64,000 bases of DNA. It comes from Tyto alba (Eukaryota > Chordata > Aves > Strigiformes > Tytonidae). Under the pieces are notes generated by a model, which saw only the letters and a list, made by a program, of their open reading frames with translations, searched no databases and was not told the DNA's origin. The stretch covers positions 7,285,546 to 7,349,545 of the forward strand of contig NW_024881300.1 of the NCBI RefSeq assembly GCF_018691265.1. The letters are read 5' to 3'. Shown here piece by piece: positions 13,301 to 26,466 of this stretch (positions are counted from its first letter, which is position 1; each line of letters starts with the position of its first letter). The translations under genes and the position numbers were made by a program.

Positions 13301-16300
13301 TTATGAAATGTCCATGTGGTTTTGCACTCTAAGCACAACTTAACGTCCAGAAATAGTTTAATAGGTTGGCATGAGAGAATCTTTTTCTGAAGGCTGTCTA
13401 CTGATTTTACTGTTGTTTACAATCTGAGAGCATGTGATTAACAACACTCTGGCTTTGAATAGGGCACTGGACTTCTCACTAGAAGACATGTTTATCTACT
13501 CGTGAAGCACTGAGGTGTAACGGTGCAGTGCTGCTGATCTGGGGAGAGATCCAAGAGTGATCTGCCCTTTCAACAACTTGTATTTTCAGGGAAGTGAAAA
13601 GTATATGTGGTGGACTAAAGCACAGATTCTGGTTTCTGTTCCCTTCTCCCACATACATATAGACATATATAGATATAAGTATATGCACATTTATAGACAT
13701 ATATATGAAACTGCAAAGTGACAAATAAACACAGAACAGATTTTTTTGAAAGAACACATTAAGAGAACTGACTAATTTCAGGGTTCGGTCTGAGACAGAG
13801 CAGATAACCTAAATGCATCCCATACCCACAGTCATCTGAGGAAAACATTAATCTGTTCAGAAAGATGAATAATTAATCTTTGGTTGTTCTTTGCATAGTG
13901 GCAAGATGAAATTGGAATATACACTCTTTGGAGATGATACCAGTCAGTTAGACTCTTTAGCCCGGAGAATTCACTTTTGTCTGCACAAAAAGCTGTAAAG
14001 TGAATTGAATTTATCAAGCTATTTTCATTAGAAAAACGCCTCCTTCCGAAGGACGATGCACCCATTCATTTCGACCTCAATTAAAGAACCTGTTGTTTTC
14101 TGTAACTGACACTATTAAGAAGTTGGGTGTATTTAATGATATATTTAATTGCTGCTAATGGAACACAGGACAGTTTCACATGCCTACAATAGCTGCCTTC
14201 TTGGCTGATCTGTGTGCTTCAATGTGTCTCATACCTTGGCTTGGTAGAATTCATGGACCTGGCATTAATACTAAAATTCCCCGAGGAGCCCATGTTGGTA
14301 GCCATACTGAGGGAGAAATGAATCAAGGTCTTCAGTTTCCTTTGTCCTGTCACATGATTCATAAGGTGTGAGCAAGAAGGAGGACGATCCAAGCCTGGTC
14401 ATGCAAACCATGTTGGGGTTCAGAGAGCTTTGAATTTGCATGGTCTAGTCCTGCTACCTAGGCACTTTATCCCCTGGCTCTCAGTGAAAAAGGAAAAGCA
14501 GAATTGGTTCCTACAGCTGAACCAGAACTAGAATCCAGAGAGCACTCTGGAGGGTGGCATCTCTGCCCACTTAGCTCCTGCTGTCTAGTAGCCATCCTTC
14601 CTCCAAGGGACACTGAACACCCTTGGGCAGAGGTAAGGAAGGATCAGATTTTGCCATGTAATGGGTAGATGCTCCAGCTACTCAACTGCAGTATAAAACA
14701 GAGTCGGAAGCACAATGTATTCTGGCAGCTGTCATTGCAGAAATTCTGTTCCACTCTAATCATAATGTTGAGTTCGTGCGAGAAAGGGGCTTTCAGTCAT
14801 GTCTTTTAGCATGTCACCGAGTGGTTTGGTGGCCTGTAGCTCAGAACAGTTAGTGTGCTGTGTTCACAGCACTGAAGTGTGGTGTAGCAGTCAGGCTCTT
14901 AGGGCAGTGTTAGAAGGCATCTGCTACTCAGCACTATTTTTTCTTCATAGTTTTTCTTTTTTTTTATGGTGGTTCTGGATGCTTTTATAGGAAAGGATGC
15001 TTCTCAAAGTTCTTTGCTAACTTCAGTAGGAATGTATTTCAGTCTGAAGGTAATGAAGATGTCTGTCTCCACAGGTACTGTATGTATCAGTGTTCCAGTA
15101 CTGACTTTTTTAACAAGGTAGCAGTGCGTAGCTAGGGCAGAGACTGGGGCTGGGGCGTCCCAGCTCTCAACAATTTTCTGTGTGACCTTGAATAGCACAT
15201 TTAAACTCTGTGGTTCACTATCTTTGCTAAATTGAGATGATGTTCTGCAGTTCTGGTACAAAATCCAATTTCATATGAGACAAATCAACTCACAATATAT
15301 GAAATATAGCATAGACAGCACATTTTCCACATAATTTTCAGTCTCAGAAAGACATTGAAAGATCGGGGTGTGGAATCCCACAGTTACTCTTACTGCTATA
15401 GATTTTTGTCTCTTTTGCCTTTGAGGGACTGGAGAACTTAGTCTTGCTATAGTTGAAAATACTGATTTCATTGTCTTCTAATTTTCTTCTCGGTAATGCT
15501 ATTAAACAAGTAAATGAATGAGAAGCATGAGATCTGCTCTTCTAAATTCTGTGCCAGATGGAGACAGAAGACTTTCTACATGCAATTTATAAGCTTCATG
15601 TATTTCTATGATTGTACCCAAATTTCGTAAAGCAACAGAATTAGAGCATCATTCCTGCAGGATACACCACCATTCCTTATTGAAACTCCATTCAATAGAT
15701 CTGCTGCAGGTTAAGAACTGATCACTGCTCCAGAGACTATTTGAAACACTCTGGCCACTGACCTCAGTTGTTACCACCCTCATTTCCCAATATGCCACAG
15801 ATTTGTACTTACACTCTCTCTGGGAGCTGTTGAAGCTGCAGGAGGCTGGACGTGACATTGGCTCTGATCCCAGTGCCCTCACACATGACCCCAATCAGCT
15901 TCGCTACAATTCTCATGATACCCACAGGGTTTCCAGATGGAAGGAGGAAAATAAATGTTATCAGCACAATCCAAATGGGAAAGGGTTATTTTTTTCCATA
16001 GAGTCTCTGATGCTTATACACATGAGTTATTAATTCATCTTTTTGTATCAGAATACTTTCATTTGTTAGAGTAAGGGAGATATAACAGGCTTACTTTTAT
16101 TATCAGATTAATTTTTTCCCTTTTTAAATAGGAAATAATGCTGAATGGAATTATCCTTTTTTTTTTTTTTAATTCAATTTGTACTCCTCTTCAAATCTCA
16201 CACTCTATGTTATGGAAGGAATTGGTCATTAAATCTATAGCTAACATCTGCCTAATAGTGAATATTAGTTTCGGCTAAGCTGAGATGACAGTTGTATTTA

Positions 16301-17249
16301 GAAGTGACTCCAAGTCATGAGTCAAGTAATAACTAGCAATATTTACACTCTAAAAACAGCTAGATGAGGCTACAGAAGCACCTTTCAATAACATAGGAAA
16401 GGACATTTCACAGGTTTTAACTATTTTGCAACATATTTTTATGTACTTTGAAAATAAAACCCTCTGCAGAAATCAATTGGATGTATTCTGCATTTGCATT
16501 AGTGCTCATGCGTTCTCATTCTACTTGCAGGGTGTAGATGTGCTTGGATTTACCCTGTAATTTGCCATGATTAAGAGAAAGTTTTTTGATAAAACTGTAA
16601 AAAGTAAAATTTTTGAATGATTTCTCATGAAATGTAACAGTAATTGTTAGAGCTCTTAGAGCTTTTGAGGAATTTTGATTTCCATTTTTAGAGGCAGAGG
16701 AGAACAAAAGGAAAATATAATTAAATTTTTTCCTTATAATCCAATTTTTTCTGTCTCTTTTGACAAGGAAATATTTATCATTGTAATTCTAAGAAAATAT
16801 GCTTTTACGACAGGTATTTGAAATACCCTGAAATGATATCAAGTGGGGCGTCTGGGTATTATTAAAATATATTATAAAACGTATAAAAGTATATTATTAA
16901 AAGATGAACGCTGCTTTATGTCATACAGGTTGGGGGAAAATAAAACTAATATAACTTCACATTGTTGTGAGGAATAAGTGAACAGAGTTGAACTTCACAC
17001 CTTCACTCTGCAATGTTTCTTTGTCATGATAGACTGAAAAGTTTGGATAGTGATATGTTGCACAAGTAGCCTCTATGTCTATATACACCAGCCTGGTCTT
17101 TAGCAGGACAGTTTTCTCATCAGCACAGGTCCAATCCCTGATGTGATGGAACTCCTTCAAGGGCTTGATCAGGATGGCTTTTCTCCACACCAATTCAATT
17201 TTTGCCTTGTCTGCTAGGATTACCAAGAATGTCTTGAATTAGTAAAAAA

Positions 17250-17480
17250 GGTGATAAATTGTTAATCTAATTAGCTACAACTTTTAATCAGCTGAGCTAA
17301 CATCAAACATGTTTTTATAAACATACTAACAGCACCTTCAGAACAAATTTTGTTTATAGGTAGTAATTAAAATAAATATTTAATCTGACATTGCACAAAT
17401 AGTGGCTGGCTGAGCATAGTATAACTGTATGAATCATCTCAAAAACATGATGTAGCTAGCTAATCAGCTCAAAAACTGAA
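17250..17480. promoter_or_regulatory. Weak candidate homeodomain/FOX-rich element
   Basis: Contains the palindrome CTAATTAG near 17,264, FOX-like TGTTTAT and ATAAACAT motifs around 17,310-17,356, TAATTAA near 17,367 and a C/EBP-like TTGCACAAA near 17,391. Such motifs are common in AT-rich DNA, so confidence is low. Confidence 0.2.
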
Positions 17481-20400
17481 GCTGCTTTGGCTTCCCTATA
17501 AATTATGTAGTAGCAATATCACTAACATCTTTCCAGACACTCTTTTCCCTCCTTTTTGTCTTAGTAAATGTTATGGACACAAGGGGAGAGTGTCTCTTTA
17601 GGATACTGATGAGAGCAAATATGGGTGAAGATTTTCTTTGAATCACTGCTTTCAAAATTCCATTAGAGATAACAGTTGTCACAGTTGGTAAAGGAGCAGA
17701 GCTTCTTGGTGGTCACTCAGTTTGTTGTGTTCAATCTTGATAGCATAAACAAATAAGGTGGGCAGCATTTGAAACAAAGCAGATGTATGTCTTCCTTGCA
17801 CAATCCAGGATCTTCAGTTGCAAGTATGCATTTACCTGTACAAAGACAAAATCTTCTTGTTATATATGTCTGTTTCTGTCAGATCTTGAAGTTTTAGCCT
17901 GTTCCTTCATGAAATTAATCTCTCTTAAGAAATCCTTCTTGATTATATGAATTTACAGATCAGTTTACAGTCGTTAACTATGCTATACTGAGTGAAAGCT
18001 GTATGCCTGACAGAAAGTTTACTGAGTAAATATTTAGGGCCTGAGTTCACACATAGATGTGCACATGTGTAATTCATACATACAAGACCTTCTGTTAAAT
18101 AAAACTAATGTTTAAAAGTTTTCAGAATCAGGGCCTGAAATGAACATTTCTGTCCTGCTCCTACTCTTCCCAGCCCCAAACCAGTGATCCATGAAATAAG
18201 CAATGTGCTGAACTATGGAAAACTATCATCACCTCACTTTTTATTTAATAACCACCAGGTATTTTTACTGCCAGATACATGCTGAGATTTTGATGACATT
18301 TATATGACATACAATGGCCAGTAAGATTAATCACATATCTGTATTCTTTAAAGATACCCATGAGGATAGACTTCTGCACCTGCTTTCTATGTAAAGATGG
18401 CTTTCCCAACTGCAACTCACCTCACTGCATGTTCTTTCAGACCTTTCACTTTTAACATATCTGCTTAATAAAAATGCTTTCACTGACAGTGAAAAATTGA
18501 ACCTATCAATGTGTTACCAGCCTACATTTCCATTGCTAACATTTAGACTTCAGAGAGCCACTACCCTCAGTGAGAGGCAATGATGCTGTTACAGCCTGAC
18601 AAGGGCATATTGAGATACTTGGGAAAAGATTGCACAAATTCTCTTACAATTTTATCTTTTAGAATAGGCCTTGCAGTAGGGATAATTAAAAAGTGCAGGC
18701 TAACAGGGCATAACAGGGGTCAGTCTGAGAGTTTAGAGAGACAGCAGAAATTATGAGTGGCCCAAAAATAAATGTGTGTGTTCCCATTAAGGGTAGAAGA
18801 AGCAACAAGTAAATCCACCATGAAACCCAAACAGATTACAGTTCAGGTGGTATTTCTAAAAGATGAAGAAAGGTAAATCAATCTTACCCTCAGGTGTGGC
18901 AACATCTAATAGCTCTGCCAGGGATGTCAGCTGTGCTACCGTCTGGCTGCATTATAGTTACACGGTTCATTTCAAACACTGCAAGCTGTGTACTGTCCTA
19001 GCGAAAAAACAACAATCACAGTGGTATAAGTCCTAAAGAATGGACAAATAATTTTCTTTACAGTACCCTGCTTAAGTGACAGCTGTCTGGTCACTCCTGC
19101 AGAAAGAAACACTGCTCTCACAAACATGCTTTTGCACACTTTTACAAGGAAGAACCCCAGACTCCTTCATGCCTGCTCAGTAGAGATGAACTTGAGTGTG
19201 TTAAGGTCTCACTAAAGATACTTGCATGGAATGCTAGATGGAAACACTGGATATAGTTCCTAGGCATCAGCAGAAGCCATGATAAGACAAAGGTTTCTTC
19301 TTGTCCTACTCCCTCAAAGAAGATATTATTTTATTGCAGTCTAAATCTCAAGCATTCAATTTTGGGAAATAATTTGGATGAATCATGTTTTTGTTTCAGT
19401 GCAGAATGGTATAGGGAGTAGGAAAATCAGAATAGTCTTAAATTACGAGGACCTACCACTGACAGTCATCCTCTGAACTGCAACTGGTTTGAGTACATGC
19501 TTGGCATACAGAAGATTCAAATTCAGAATTGAGCAATACAGGGAACAGCAGTTGGATCTCCAAATTCCTGAATGTTTTTTTGAACCACCAGAGGCTGTTG
19601 CAGTATGAGCCTGACTCTTCTTGTGCCCTGGGAATCAGAATTTCCATCCTTGGTCAGCAGCAGCTTACAACCCTGGTTTCACTGCACCAACCAGGTATGT
19701 GAGCATTGGTACCCATCCTCTGCATGGTCCCACCCAGATGCTCTAGGATTCAAAAGCTCCATGGCCTGGAGCACCTGATCCCAGCACAAAATAACCTTTG
19801 TAATAGTAGAGAGAAAGTTTGTGTCCTACTCTTAACTGTACAGCCTAAATTATTATCTAACCCATGGTAAATTACAATATAGCAGTGCTATATTCAGAGC
19901 TGGGTTGGCCTTTTGAAATGCAGATTAACAGTCCAGTAATAATTAGGTGCATTTGACCCTATGTGAGAATAGCCAAATGTTGAGTCTGTTTTTCCAAAGC
20001 TGAAGATCTACTGTGTATATTACAATACTGCTTAATAGTGCCCACACAATAGTCATATAGCTTAGCCAGGCTCCAGTGCTGAGTCAAGTGTATGCTATAA
20101 GGCCTCGCTTCCTTTCTCATGGCTCTCTTGCCTTTGAAGTTGAGCAGCAGCAGGCTCAGCTGTGCTCAGCAGGAGCACCAAAGGTTTGAATATTCAGATT
20201 TCATCTCTGTTTATAGAGTGGGCTTTTGAGATGTAGGAATTTTGTTACGTTGTCTAGTGTCTGGGGGAAGGGTTGCTGAGGTTGTTAATGGGTCCCGAGG
20301 AGTATCAGCCGTTGCACTAACCACTGTAGGCCCCTTCTGCTCGTGCCAGACATTAATGGCCACATGGACCTAGATGCATGACATCAGGTACTTTTAACAG

Positions 20401-22627
20401 ACCTTTTTAATTGCATCTCTGATTTTACTTCTGGTTGTTTCACAGTGACTGCACGCTGCAGCAGGCAATATTTAGTCTTTTCAATTTAATTAGTGTTGGT
20501 TTAAAGTTGATTTTGGTGCACTATGGCTTTTTGCAGTAACTAACACACACGCATGAAGTCTCCTTGGTTTCTGTAAGGAATAAAGTATGAAATTTGATAA
20601 TATAACATGGAAGCCATGGATTTTCTAAGCCTCATGTGCTTCTTAGCTGAATGCAATACTCTTATGTAGATATGTGTGTAATAGCCCAATTAATGAGTGT
20701 CTAGGAAGGGAAAGCGGAGGAGTATCTGCTTGCCCTGTCCTTTCGTTCTAACTCATGACAGGCAGAAAATAACTATTATTTTTCTGTCAAATGATATGGG
20801 ATAGAACATGTTTAGGTTTCACAAAGCAGAAGTCTGGAAACCCTTCTGTAATCCAGAAGACTGCTGCAAAACTCCACGAGATGTGCAACAGGAGCTAGGA
20901 CTAGGTTTGGGGCCGTAGCTTCTGTAGAGAAGTGTTGTGTAGCCGTATTACAACAAAGTATGCTGTAATAAAGGAATGCATCCCTGTCCTGTTTGTTTCA
21001 TGGAGGATCCCTTTTTCTCATTACAGAGAAATTAGCAGCTTTCAAGCAGTCTGTGACAGTTAGTGCAGAGCTATGTGAACAGCCAGGGAAGATGTAGGCT
21101 TGCCAAGCAGCTTATTGCCTGTCAACAGAGAATGGCACTTTCTAGAATAGCTGGGATGGACCTGCAACTCCTTTCTGCCTCTGGCCCCTATTATAAGCCA
21201 TAGTCCACTTCACTGTTATTCTTGCCCTTTTCCTTCTCTTGTGGGCAGTTGTTTCCCATTCTTTATCAAGCATTGATAAACGAGTGAGTAGGAACAGAAA
21301 TATTGAACTGGACGAGCTGTTTTAGCACTGGATAATTCCAGGGTCCATGCAGCATAATTAAAGGTCAATGTGCTCCTTGTTACTTAAGGTCACTTTGTGT
21401 ATTTGAATTTGCACCTTAGACTTCCCTGCTCAGGAGGAGATCAGGTGTTATAAATGAGTGAACTGACCTATTCTGCCTCTTCCTACACCTCTGGAAACCC
21501 ACTTCTTTCTGTATATTGTGGGCACTACCCATTAGGAAATGCTGCATAGAGCTTCATATAGTTACAGTGCAATAAAGAGCAATTCAATATATTTGCATAG
21601 GGTGTATGCTAGTGTCTGTGCCTTTTCTTGCCTCTTTGGTTTTATCCCGTACAGAATAACTAAACAGCCTAATGGAGAAGCCGTAAGACAGGTGTCATTT
21701 ACTGAACTTTACAGTAATGTAGCTTCAGTGTCTGGCAGAGGGGCTCATATTGAGCCAAGTGTGAATTGAGCACTTGCTATTAAAAGTAACACATTAAAGC
21801 AGGATTCCATCAATTTGCTGTTTGGGGTTTTTAATATTTGTAAAAATACATTTCTTGAGGCAGCAGGGATAATAATGAAAGGAAAGACAACTAACGTTCA
21901 CATCTTCTCCATGTGATTAGAGTATTTGCATCAAATACTTTATTATGAAGGCTGGAGAACAAGAAAAGCACATTCAGCGTCATATGTTGTGGCACAATCC
22001 CTCTCTGGTGGAGCAAACAATGGGACCATTATACAAGCTGACATATTTTTTGTTTCTAATATATTCTGCTTCTTTGTGTCTGTGTGTGCTTAAATAGCAG
22101 GCACAGATGTACTGTTTCCAAAGGTCTTTGACTTGTCATGAGAATACTGTCTTTACCAGTAAAATAAATTGATTACTAGTGACAATGTTAACTATTATAC
22201 AAAGAACACAGCTCTGGTGGGCTTTGTTAGATTTTAAAGAAAAGGTGATTATTTTTTCCTTATGACAGTTTGAAAGGTTTACCATGTGGATATGGAAAGA
22301 TTTTACTCATGAATATGCAGAGGTGTGGCAACAGGCTGGGTAGCCAGATCTTCAAATTGACCGTTGGCTGTGATCAAGTTAGGAGAAGGAAGACATGAGA
22401 TAAACACAAATTGTACAAAACCAGCATGTGGAGGTGGTTGTTAAAATATTAAATTGTGAGAATATTGTGAAATATCAGCTTTGGGGTGTATTATCAGATT
22501 GATGGCATAATTACAGGGAAAACTGACAACTGGGATGATGCACAGGGCATCAGCTTCATGGTAAGGCCATCAAATTCTATAATAACACTTATGCCTAGGG
22601 ATTATTACTTTATGCTGTGCTCTTTAG

Positions 22628-22891
22628 CCCTCTGAGCAGTTACATCAGGAAGCTGACCTACAACACAAGGCAATATACCTTTCTTATCAACGTGAGTTGC
22701 AATTTTTCTGGGAAGCGTTACAGTTTGCTGAGAAAAAAGCAATAACCCATGCAGGTATTGCAGCATGCTATAGGGCAGAGAAACTAATGGAAGAACAGTG
22801 TAAAAGACAAAAATCAAGAAAACAAAACCAGACACAAAATACCTACTTGTTATATTACAACAGCTTTTTAGATATTTTTCCTCTTACAATG
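22628..22891 (+). other. Exon-like open stretch, unidentified (possible relic exon)
   Basis: After a pyrimidine-leaning acceptor-like sequence ending CTTTAG at 22,627, the frame stays open for 88 codons. It reads PSEQLHQEADLQHK, then YQRELQFFWEALQFAEKK, then a Glu/Lys/Gln-rich helix-like segment, and stops at 22,892. The composition (Gln, Glu, Lys, Ala, with spaced aromatics) resembles an amphipathic helix more than random AT-rich translation. There is no ATG near the start. A possible donor CAG|GTATTG lies near 22,753-22,754, after CCATGCAG. I cannot match it to a family. The opposite strand is also open across it, and no flanking exon was found, so it may be chance. Confidence 0.15.
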
Positions 22892-23100
22892 TAAAAAAAA
22901 TTATAAAAGGCACACAGAGTAAATCTTTCACTACAACCTTTACATTTGTGCAGGTTTCTGCTCTGAAACATATTCAAAAAGTTCTCTTCCTACAGACCTC
23001 ATGTTAAAATAATTTGGGATCTTTTCCAATCCAATTTAAACTGCTACAAATATTTTGTGTAATGAGATTGGAAACTATCCATTTGCTCCCCCTAGAAAAT

Positions 23101-23220
23101 GCTATGAGTTCTCCCTTGATTGCAGTTCAGATCATGCCGCTAAACACCAATTTAGAACACAAATCAAGCTCCTTGTTGATTGCAGTTCAATTCATGCTGC
23201 TAAATACCAGTTCTCTGATC
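23101..23220 (+). repeat. Imperfect 60-bp tandem duplication (two copies)
   Basis: Two adjacent units, 23,101-23,160 and 23,161-23,220, align with no gap at period 60. The core runs through TTGATTGCAGTTCA, TCATG and CTAAA in both. The middle 40 or so bases match at roughly four of five positions and the ends have diverged. No third copy is seen on either side. Confidence 0.75.
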
Positions 23221-26200
23221 AGCAAGATGCTGCTCTATGGCTGTGACCTGGGTCTCCCAAAGCCATGGATGCATAATTTTTACATAGGTTGCATTACTAA
23301 AATTAGATCCATTCTATCAAATCATAATTAAGGATACAGTTCTTGTTTTTTACAGCAAACCTTCCTTTTTTTTTTATTCAAATGTTTTTTAGTGATTCAT
23401 CTAGTATTAGTGACAACTCTGCATTCTTCTGGCATGTGCAATCTGCCTTTCCTTTAAATCATTAACTCTTGATCAAATATCTATGACATCATTGATGCAT
23501 TTAATCTTCCCCCTGGTTAGAAGACTTCTTCCTACATTAATTCTTTCTCAGGTTACTGATTTTTTTTTTAATTTTCCTTACTATTCAAAATGCTAATATT
23601 TCTCACAGTTGGTCTTCAGGTCAGGGTGAAAGAAAGACTGACTTTCCTAAAATCTAGATCCCATGGCAACATCTTGCTGATAAGGCATCTTTTTTTCTAT
23701 TCTTGACTGTTAAATCCCTCCTGGTGTTGCATAGCCATGTGTAACCCATTTCACATCAGCACTCTTGGATTTGTTTCCTGTCATTGCCTCAGCACTGGTT
23801 TTCCCTGCCTTGTTTCCTGCAGAGCACCTCCAGCCCCAGCATCTTTATGAACAGCTAGCAGTATTCTGTTTGAGTGTTCTGCAACACCTGCTTGTGGCAT
23901 ACTCGCTTCTGAAAATAAACTTACCAGTGAAATTTGCCCTTGCTTCACCACCGAAATCTCTAGGAGAGAATGTGGCATGTTCCTTTATTCATTCTATGAT
24001 CAATGGTGGAATATGGTAAATGGCAGAAGCTACTAGTTGTAAATGGTTTCTTCTCACCAGAAATATGTTGCACATGAACAAATGACCACACATCGGATAT
24101 GTTTCATTTTCACGGCCTTGTCCACCTTCTGATAACACAAGAATCAATGAATCACAACATGTTAGTTCTGCAGAGAGTCTCAGCATTATTTCAACAAGAT
24201 ACTCTCCCTAAGATAGTGTAAAGCTTAATATTTGAAGGTGTCAAGAATATATGCTTCCAGTGGAGAAGTATTGGGAGGCTGTGATTTTTTACTCCTTTTG
24301 AACAAAATTGTTAATCTATAAAAGTTTTGTTATACATAGTAGATGTTCCTCAAAATTTCTGTACAATTCAAATCTAGAAAAGCATCCAAAAATATTACTT
24401 TATTAGGGTATTTCATTTCTTATCCATGTCACACATGTAGGAGTGGACAGGGAGACACCTGCTGCAAACACTTCCCACCTTTAGGAAAAGGTCTGATTAT
24501 AAAATTTCTACAGGTGGGTGATTTTTTTAAGGTAGAAGAATTATCTAATTCTCGGACTATCTTGAATCTTCACTCTTCCCAGCCCCCACTTCCATATTGG
24601 TTTTAAACATTCAAGTGAATTCTGTTGCATTTTTATGGGTCATAGAGATACCTCCATATGTTTTAGGAAGATTAGGCTTTTCTACTTCCAGTTCGCTTCA
24701 TCATCATTCTGTTCTTCTTATACTTAGCAGACTTCTTTAGGTGTCCCTCAGCCTGGTTCTTTTATGATTTTCAAATTTAAATCAGCTAAGCTTCTTCCCA
24801 TGCTCCTACCTTATTTCTAATCTGACTTCTTATCTGTGTCCACTCTGTCTCTGTCGACTGCTCCTAAAACACAGAATATGTCAGAAATGCATTTTAAAAG
24901 GAACAGGTATCTAGCCAAAGCAAGGAAGTAAAAGAAATCTCTGATTTTTTTTGAAACATTTCTGCACTACAATTCTGATTAATAAACCTGCTTTACTCTG
25001 TATGTTTTCAAATTGCTGAGAATTTGTTATACAGCATGTAAGAAACATTATCTTACTGAAATCCCAGAGAGACTGGGATGGGACAGACCCTAAACTGAAT
25101 GAAAGATGGAACATGATATTAAAGGAGCATGTGACCAAGTTTGCTTTGTCATAGCAATTTCTGATCAGTCCTTATGTATCATGTGGTCGTATTTGTAATG
25201 AAAATAATCTCATGAAATAAGAGAAAGCATAACATGTTAATTCAAAAGCATCTACCAGCTGCATATACTGTATTAATATAAAGACTGATATACCTAATCA
25301 GGGGGTTCACATTTCAAACCAGTAGGCCTAACAGCTTCTGAGTTATAAGTAAATGAAAATTCATGATTCTGTATTGTGCCCAAGAGCCAACTTTACTGCT
25401 ATTGCCATATAATTATTTATAGCTGCAAACTATCAAATGGAATTGCTTACCACCACCTTACTATATGTGGTAATTGATGTGAAGTGAGGCATTGCGTCCC
25501 CTGCTGACCCCAGCATACTGAAAGTCAGATGGATTATATCTAACTCAATTATGATTGATATTATCAAAATCCGTGAAGCACAACATGCTATAACAGGCTT
25601 TCTAAGTGTATCTATTGATTGTTTCTCTGTGTGTGCTGTGTGTGTGCATGTGTTTTTCAAGGCTGTTGCAATGGAGCTGTCTCTAGGGAAAAGAAGAGCA
25701 GTATTGCTAACAATTTCCATGTGTAAATATATATTTCTGATGGCTTAACTCACCCTCATTGCCTCATAGGGATTGCCAGAACTTGTACTAGAATTGCCCA
25801 GTTTCACTGGCTAAGAATTTTGCTACAATAAGAAAATGTGCCAGTATGTTTTGTGAGGTTGAAAACCAAAACATTCTATGATCTGCTTAGCTGTGATCAG
25901 AGTAGAACAAGCATTCCTGTGTTCCGGTTCGTAATTTTGCTGCTGCTGTGCCATTCCTTCAGTCCGTCAGAGCGCAGCAGTGGCCATGCCCTGGGCAAGA
26001 ATCTAGCTTTACATCCTGTCTCCTGCAGGTGTTTGCAAAAAAAAAAGCATAAGGCTGGAACAACCAAATGAAGTTTTCCTCATTGACTTCTTACTAATTC
26101 TAGCAATCCGGAGCACAGGGACTGCTGTTTACATCTGCGTCATTGTGTTTAATAATCCTTGATGGACAGTTCTTGCCGGAGTTTTCTCCAGTCTCCTTCT

Positions 26201-26444
26201 GAACCCGCACTGAGTTTTAACATACAGAGATAGTATGGGTCTGTTTTGATGAAGTGGGAACCATGTAAAGAAATATATATTCCTATGTATCTGCTGCTTT
26301 GTAATTTCATGGTTTGCTCCCTAATTGATGTAGTATGAGAAATGGTTACTATTCCCAATTCATCTTTTCTATGTTAAGGAATGTTTTTATAGACCACACA
26401 AATCCTCCCTCAAGCTTTCCTTTTCTAATCAAAGGAATCCTAGA

Positions 26445-26466
26445 TTTTTTTTTTTTTTTTTTTTTT
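26445..26466 (+). repeat. T22 homopolymer
   Basis: 22 T followed by CAG. It resembles a strong splice acceptor tract, but no coding frame or exon follows. Confidence 0.85.

Larger units (their letters stand above)
10000..19999. other. Intergenic, no gene recognised
   Basis: AT-rich sequence with scattered octamers (12,672-12,679, 14,434-14,441, 16,492-16,499), an A13 run at 11,910-11,922, T runs near 16,158 and AT-rich ATATAG-like repeats at 13,655-13,710. The frames at 12,775-13,167 and 15,722-16,031 resemble no family I know. Apart from the paired AP-1 sites and the weak homeodomain-rich element, I see nothing specific. Confidence 0.75.

Noticed and set aside
15722..16031. About 103 open codons on the plus strand with a somewhat protein-like translation
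   Set aside because: No family match, no acceptor or initiation context, and an overlapping open frame on the other strand. It is weaker than the 22.6 kb candidate.
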